From Corynebacterium sp. CNJ-954 (GTDB lineage: Bacteria > Actinomycetota > Actinomycetes > Mycobacteriales > Mycobacteriaceae), in NCBI RefSeq assembly GCF_001942345.1, contig NZ_MKKI01000012.1:1-35237 (forward strand): DNA of 35,237 bases, given 5' to 3'. The notes below the pieces were generated by a model. It saw only the letters and a program-made list of their open reading frames with translations, was not told the DNA's origin and ran no database searches. Position numbers and translations under genes: made by a program. Shown here piece after piece: positions 31,923 through 35,237 of this stretch. The number at the start of each line of letters is the position of its first letter. Within the stretch, counting starts at the first letter, position 1.

Positions 31923-32854
31923 CCACCGTGACATCAACACGCTCCAGGCTCACCGGGTCAGCCGCGCCGCACTGCTGCGTCTACGGGTACAGCGTGCGGG
32001 AATCCTGATGTACGTAGGCAGCGCGATAGTCGTGGCGACACCACCGTTCCTAGGCTCCCATGGGGGTCGACGGTCGTCTCCGACGCTCTTGTCGTCGCCA
32101 GCTCTCATTCGGGCGTCGCAGTTCGGTATCGGAACGTTTATCACCATACCCGGCTCCCTCATGCAGGGAACAAATTGCTCTCCAGGTGTAAGCCGGCCAG
32201 CGATGAGCAGGTCGCGACTGCGTATCCGTATACCGTTGGGGGCCGTGCTCCGCGCGAACAGGCCACACGTACTGCTCTTTGTCCAGGCGGAACTGCCGAA
32301 CGGCAGAGTATGGCCGATGAGATCGCCATAACCCTTATGCTCTCGGTGGCTGTTGTGGCGGTGCCCCACGCGGATTGATTCTGATGAGAAAGAGAGGCGG
32401 GAGTGAACGCCGGGCACGACACCTCAGCCAGCATCCCCGTCCACGGTCAGGTCGTTGGTGTTCCTCAAGCTTGTAGCACTGCTTTTAGATGCTGTTCGAA
32501 CTGGTCCACCGTGCAAACGTGCCCAAAAGCACCCGCTGTGTGAACCGCGAGCGCATTTGTTCTTTGATTATTACTTGTTGGAAATATACCGTGGTTGGTG
32601 TCATCGTCGGGCTGCGGTAACGCTCCCCGGGCGGCGACGGTGGAGAGATAGCGGGCATCTTGAGGGGTGTGGGCCGCTATGATCGGCCTCCGATTGGAGA
32701 GTCGGGGGCCGATCCCATCACTACGCCGGGGGAGACGCTAGGCGCTAAGCGCCAGCGCTCCACTATAGTTACTTCCGGTCGTTGTGTTTCCGCCTAAAAG
32801 GGTGGGACGTTCCGGCGGTGAAATCCCCGCTGGGCGCACGTTCCGCGGCCATGA
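31923..32854. other. Long region without a supported gene
   Basis: About 930 bases follow the SDR gene. Frames on both strands up to about 155 codons have no ribosome sites and no recognisable family. One plus-strand frame ends MADEIAITLMLSVAVVAVPH near 32315-32375, which looks protein-like but was not identified; a gene remnant is possible. Near the right are an inverted repeat GATCGGCC/GGCCGATC (32679-32716) and a palindrome GGCGCTAAGCGCC (around 32741-32753), perhaps terminators or sites linked to the peptide genes. Confidence 0.4.
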
Positions 32855-32881
32855 GGGGTAGTTGGTGTTGCATGGTAACGA
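32855..32881 (+). promoter_or_regulatory. Shared upstream box of peptide gene 1
   Basis: GGGGTAGTTGGTGTTGCATG followed by GTAACGA starts 104 bases before the ATG of peptide 1. Near-copies stand 107 and 108 bases before the other two peptide ATGs. The order GGGGTA, then TTG, then GGTAAC/GGTAGC is common to all. It is probably a promoter or activator site, implying leaders of some 70-80 bases. Confidence 0.55.
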
Positions 32882-32958
32882 GATGGTCTCTAGCCCCCAT
32901 GTGGCTATCGCGCAGCGGGAACCTGATGTGCCTACTTCACACTCTTGAGGAGAACATC

Positions 32959-33057
32959 ATGATCGAAGCCATTCAGACCATCATCACCACCATTTTCGAG
33001 GCGATCGTCTCCGTCTTCAATGCCATCATCGGCTCCCTCCAGGGGCCGCAGGCCTAA
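32959..33057 (+). CDS. Acidic amphipathic mini-peptide 1 (32 aa)
   Basis: MIEAIQTIITTIFEAIVSVF followed by NAIIGSLQGPQA. The ATG at 32959 follows a TTGAGGAGAAC ribosome site. The peptide has no signal sequence and no Lys, Arg, His, Cys or Trp; net charge is about -2. Ile/Val/Phe fill most of a single predicted helix, with acidic residues at positions 3 and 14, and a Gly/Pro tail ends it. Two paralogues follow on the same strand. In size, acidity and lack of signal it recalls corynebacterial PorA/PorH porin peptides, and in helix pattern staphylococcal phenol-soluble modulins, but no family match is claimed. A longer upstream frame (from 32782) is not favoured because the paralogues conserve only this part. 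Confidence 0.78.
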   Translation: MIEAIQTIITTIFEAIVSVFNAIIGSLQGPQA

Positions 33058-33078
33058 GATGTCGCGATAGCGCCTCTG

Positions 33079-33107
33079 GCCCCCGCGCTTGGGCGCGGGG
33101 GCGTTTT
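33079..33107 (+). terminator. Rho-independent terminator of peptide gene 1
   Basis: Perfect 10-base stem GCCCCCGCGC (33079-33088) / GCGCGGGGGC (33093-33102) with TTGG loop, followed by GTTTT, 21 bases past the stop. Confidence 0.9.
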
Positions 33108-33246
33108 GCGTTTGAGGCACATTGGGGATGTCATCCGGTGATGTACACGCTGGGACGCTGCACCATGTGTATGTTCTTGAGCCAACGCCACGCATTCGCC
33201 TTGTGGCTGGGGTGGTTCTCGCCTGCATCCATGTGCCCCATCCCAG

Positions 33247-33275
33247 GGGGTAGTGTTGTTGAAGGTAGCAAATCG
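33247..33275 (+). promoter_or_regulatory. Shared upstream box of peptide gene 2
   Basis: GGGGTAGTGTTGTTGAAGGT then AGCAAATCG, starting 107 bases before the ATG of peptide 2 and aligning with the boxes at 32855 and 33788. Confidence 0.55.
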
Positions 33276-33353
33276 TCTCGCGCCGTCGGTACACTCGTGG
33301 TGCGAACCCCGCTTTTCCTCAGTCTTTCACCTTCAACCGAAAGGTAGATCATC

Positions 33354-33473
33354 ATGATCGAAACCATCCAGGGCATCATCACCACCGTTTCCGAGGCTCT
33401 CGTTTCCGTCTTCGATTCCATCGTCGGTTCCATCAACGCCGGTGGCGCTGAGGGCGGCGCTGAGCAGGGCTAG
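33354..33473 (+). CDS. Acidic amphipathic mini-peptide 2 (39 aa)
   Basis: MIETIQGIITTVSEALVSVF followed by DSIVGSINAGGAEGGAEQG. The ATG at 33354 follows AAAGGTAGATCATC. The gene is a clear paralogue of peptides 1 and 3: the first 14 codons are nearly the same in DNA sequence (ATGATCGAAACCATCCAG). Acidic residues at 3, 14 and 21 fall on one helix face, and a Gly/Ala/Glu tail is added; net charge is about -5, with no basic residue. It has its own upstream box and terminator. Secretion without signal peptide and membrane activity are inferences from resemblance to PorA/PorH-type and modulin-type peptides. Confidence 0.78.
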   Translation: MIETIQGIITTVSEALVSVFDSIVGSINAGGAEGGAEQG

Positions 33474-33497
33474 TCCCACTGTCGCTCAAGTGACACT

Positions 33498-33527
33498 GTC
33501 CCCCGCGTGTCAGCGCGGGGGACTTTT
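33498..33527 (+). terminator. Rho-independent terminator of peptide gene 2
   Basis: Perfect 10-base stem GTCCCCCGCG (33498-33507) / CGCGGGGGAC (33514-33523), then TTTT, 24 bases past the stop. Confidence 0.9.
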
Positions 33528-33573
33528 CATGTCTGCCGGCACCTTAGGCAGGCAAAGGCGGATATTAGACACA

Positions 33574-33610
33574 ACACCCCTAAGGGTGGTTTTTCAACGA
33601 AATTTCGTTG
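33574..33610. promoter_or_regulatory. Small T-tailed hairpin and 16-bp perfect palindrome
   Basis: CACCC-CTAA-GGGTG with a run of Ts is followed at once by CAACGAAATTTCGTTG (33595-33610), a perfect 16-base palindrome. Both lie between peptide genes 2 and 3. The palindrome could be an operator, and the hairpin a backup terminator. Confidence 0.45.
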
Positions 33611-33787
33611 GACTGCGATAGTGTGGTGGCTGCACGAGTGGAGTGATGACCCTCGTGCGCCATCATATGGATGGTCGTCTTTTTTGAGAGTGTCGTGCAC
33701 CCTGGGCATCATCGCCGCTCAGGGTGTACGTCTTCGCTCGGAGGGTAGGTGTTCGTGCTGTTAGAGGACGATCCCGGTACGTTTGCG

Positions 33788-33813
33788 GGGGTACTGGTTT
33801 TGCGGTGTAACGA
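33788..33813 (+). promoter_or_regulatory. Shared upstream box of peptide gene 3
   Basis: GGGGTACTGGTTTTGCGGTG then TAACGA, starting 108 bases before the ATG of peptide 3. It is closest to the box of gene 1 (GGGGTA, TTGC, GTAACGA in common). Confidence 0.55.
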
Positions 33814-33895
33814 AGGTGGCCTGCTCTTCGGTAATGTTCATGACACGGCAGGAACTAGCTTGCCGTGCATCCTTCACACTCCCGAGGAGATCATC

Positions 33896-33997
33896 ATGAT
33901 CGACACCATTCAGTCCATCATCGACACCGTTGCCACCGCTCTGGTCTCTGTATTCCAGGCGATCGTTGACTACATCAATGGACCGGCCGCAGAGTAA
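33896..33997 (+). CDS. Acidic amphipathic mini-peptide 3 (33 aa)
   Basis: MIDTIQSIIDTVATALVSVF followed by QAIVDYINGPAAE. The ATG at 33896 follows CCGAGGAGATCATC, almost the same leader as gene 1 (CACTCnnGAGGAG). Asp at 3, 10 and 25 lie on one helix face (steps of 7 and 15); net charge is about -4 and there is no basic residue. It shares M-I-[ED]-x-I-Q-x-I-I and A-[IL]-V-S-V-F with peptides 1 and 2. The ALVSVF core at residues 15-20 is invariant apart from Ile/Leu. A longer frame from 33749 overlaps the leader and is not conserved. It is the last of the tandem set; a secreted protease gene starts 930 bases on. Confidence 0.78.
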   Translation: MIDTIQSIIDTVATALVSVFQAIVDYINGPAAE

Positions 33998-34017
33998 TCT
34001 GCCGCAGGTATGCAGGT

Positions 34018-34041
34018 CCCCGCACTTCGGTGCGGGGTTTT
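34018..34041 (+). terminator. Rho-independent terminator of peptide gene 3
   Basis: CCCCGCAC-TTCG-GTGCGGGG with a stable UUCG tetraloop, followed by TTTT, 21 bases past the stop. Confidence 0.9.
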
Positions 34042-34151
34042 GCATTTGGCTGCAGTGCTGAATGGTCTCGGATATTGTCCTTAGTGACGGGTCGCTCGGT
34101 AGGAGCTCGTCGCAGGGTTGAGCTGCGTTTGGTACAGGATGTTGCTCCCCG

Positions 34152-34205
34152 CTAACCCCTGTCACTGCTGCCCTGCATGGCGGGGGTTAGTCGTGTGCAG
34201 GGCAG
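34152..34205 (+). ncRNA. Interleaved stems, possible pseudoknot or switch
   Basis: Stem A pairs CTAACCCCTG (34152-34161) with CGGGGGTTAG (34181-34190), one mismatch. Stem B pairs CTGCCCTGCA (34168-34177) with TGCAGGGCAG (34196-34205), perfect. The left arm of B lies in the loop of A and its right arm outside, the topology of an H-type pseudoknot or of mutually exclusive hairpins. Whether it is transcribed is unknown. Confidence 0.35.
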
Positions 34206-34317
34206 GGTGTTGACCGGCGAGGCGGGTGTGCGTGGAGTAGCATCATCGGCGCGGGATCCAACGTCAGTCCCGCTTGGGTTGTGAGGCTGTTCATGGCTGA
34301 GCTGCGCTTCTCCCCAC

Positions 34318-34362
34318 GAGCCCCCGTCGTTGTGCTTTCGGTCGGGGGCTCCGTATGTTTTT
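34318..34362 (+). terminator. Hairpin with T-run
   Basis: GAGCCCCCG (34318-34326) / CGGGGGCTC (34343-34351) form nine perfect pairs, with TTTTT at 34358-34362. It looks like a terminator for a transcript coming from the left, possibly the structured segment at 34152-34205. Confidence 0.5.
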
Positions 34363-34924
34363 GTTCTGATACTATCGGTTCCGGCGGTCTTGATGGGTGT
34401 CAGTGCCGCCGCTGAGCCTCCATCATCTTCGGGTGGTGGAGGTTTCTGCATTCTCAGGTGCGGCTGCTTAATGAGCTGTAGTGTTCGTTACGGCGGAGAT
34501 TGGTCTCACCGCCACACGGTGAGCGGCGTCCATCGTCTCGCTAGCTCATCGCCGGGCCCCTCGCCGCTCCTGTTCTGGGTGGCGAGGGGTTCCCCGTCAA
34601 CTGGGTCACTCGGAAAAGTGCTAGCCTGCCGCACCGGTCGAGTGACGGTGTGATTCATCGGCTCACGGCGCTCGGTGTGTATCCCAGCAAGGCTTTGGGT
34701 CATAAAGTGCCAATAGCAGTATGCCCGGCGCATCAGTTCCAAGGTGGAGTTGCTCGCGACTGCGTATTAGCGACAGTAGCCATCACAGTCATCCGTACCC
34801 GGGCCAACCCCGCTTAGCAAGGGTAAGATTATTGGTTGATCTCCTGCAGGAGCGGGTGCTTGTGGGCTAGTGTTCTAGCCGACACATGAACCGCATGTGG
34901 CTGTGCAGAAAGTAGGTAAGCGCT

Positions 34925-35237
34925 ATGACGCGCATCCATAGGACAGTGAAATGGGCCGCGGCAAGCATCACCGCGGTCATGGTGGGGGCTTCCATGATGG
35001 GCATCGCGACCGCCGCTTCCACACACGCCGGTGACCAAATCAACATTCAGGTGTCCAACGGAGTGACGGCGAAGTGCTCTCTGGCCTATGTTGCGGGAAG
35101 CCCCGGAAGCCTCTACGGCGTATCGGCTGGTCATTGTGTAGACCCCGATACGCTCGGCGGGCAGCCTACTAGAATAACCACAGGTTCAGGATCGGTGCTG
35201 TGGACGCCGCAGAATGGACCGATCCAGTACAAGTCCG
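34925..35237 (+). CDS. Secreted trypsin-like (S1) serine protease, N-terminal part
   Basis: The 104 visible residues begin with a signal peptide: MTRIHRTVKWAAASITAVMV, then a hydrophobic run to IATAASTHA with a likely cleavage after THA. The mature part reads DQINIQVSNGVTAKCSLAYV and then LYGVSAGHCVDPDTLGGQPT, the catalytic-His motif of chymotrypsin-fold proteases (SAGHC) with the paired Cys from AKCSLA. The Asp and Ser motifs lie beyond base 35237. The ATG at 34925 follows GTAGG at eight bases, and two small inverted repeats precede it. A secreted protease downstream of the peptide genes could process them or other surface proteins, but no link is shown. Confidence 0.85.
   Translation, partial: MTRIHRTVKWAAASITAVMVGASMMGIATAASTHAGDQINIQVSNGVTAKCSLAYVAGSPGSLYGVSAGHCVDPDTLGGQPTRITTGSGSVLWTPQNGPIQYKS

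Larger units (their letters stand above)
34042..34924. other. Structured non-coding region
   Basis: About 880 bases without a supported protein but with many strong inverted repeats: two interleaved stems at 34152-34205, hairpins CTCACCG/CGGTGAG (34505-34523) and CCCCTCGCC/GGCGAGGGG (34557-34589), and just before the protease gene GCTAG-TGTT-CTAGC (34866-34879) and CACATG/CATGTG (34883-34899). A 107-codon frame at 34330-34653 crosses two of the hairpins and looks non-coding. Confidence 0.45.

Noticed and set aside
32782..32958. Extended frame upstream of peptide 1
   Set aside because: The paralogues conserve only the part from MIE/MID on, and the ribosome site GAGGAG sits just before the internal ATG.
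34330..34653. 107-codon frame in the structured region
   Set aside because: It runs across two strong hairpins, has no ribosome site and no recognisable domain.
1..35237. tRNA or rRNA genes
   Set aside because: No cloverleaf with a TTCGA-type loop and CCA-proximal stem, and no rRNA signature, was recognised by eye. A tRNA scan would settle it.

Overview
The window looks like a high-GC Gram-positive chromosome, most likely Corynebacterium or a close mycolic-acid relative. The evidence is the N-terminus of a corynebacterial-type pyruvate carboxylase at the left edge, IS3/IS5/IS6/IS110 elements of actinobacterial type, a Tat-exported Dyp peroxidase beside a PCu(A)C copper lipoprotein and a PepSY membrane protein, and small signal-less acidic peptides that recall PorA/PorH porins. 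The genus call is an inference. No rRNA, tRNA or CRISPR array was recognised.

Layout. 1-392: 5' end of pyc (minus). 789-6185: minus-strand catabolic operon (FAH-family hydrolase, RidA protein, frameshifted alpha/beta-hydrolase, amidohydrolase, NCS1 permease), AT-rich at its distal end. 6690-11436: insertion-sequence graveyard with a decayed IS3, a tandem repeat, a frameshifted IS110 element (type A), an intact IS110 element of another type (type B) lodged between type A ends, and a frameshifted IS6 element. 11533-16818: two transport/regulator blocks (siderophore-interacting protein, MFS and divergent AraC; MFS and divergent GntR). 16990-20786: Dyp peroxidase and PCu(A)C lipoprotein divergent from a PepSY membrane protein. 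20827-25410: second mobile region with a truncated resolvase, IS5 fragments, an IS5-derived unit carrying a DUF2975 membrane protein and an XRE regulator, an IS3 element, and a broken CoA-transferase. 25777-29246: four-gene overlapping operon of nicotinamide phosphoribosyltransferase, OMP-decarboxylase-like protein, CinA/PncC amidohydrolase and HAD phosphatase. 29697-30487: IS110 type A fragment fused to a CGNR zinc-finger gene end. 30501-31922: TetR and divergent SDR. 32855-34041: three tandem paralogous genes for 32-39-residue acidic amphipathic peptides. 34925-35237: start of a secreted trypsin-like protease.

The strongest candidates for something undescribed are: (1) the three mini-peptide genes, each a complete transcription unit with a shared upstream box about 105 bp before its ATG and its own strong terminator; (2) the 1.14-kb IS5-derived unit with 17-bp terminal inverted repeats and TA flanks, which carries a membrane-protein/regulator pair behind a promoter with a perfect palindrome in its spacer; (3) the four-gene pyridine-nucleotide operon, whose OMP-decarboxylase-like member has no obvious role in known NAD salvage.

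All calls come from reading the sequence and family knowledge. No search or structure prediction was run.
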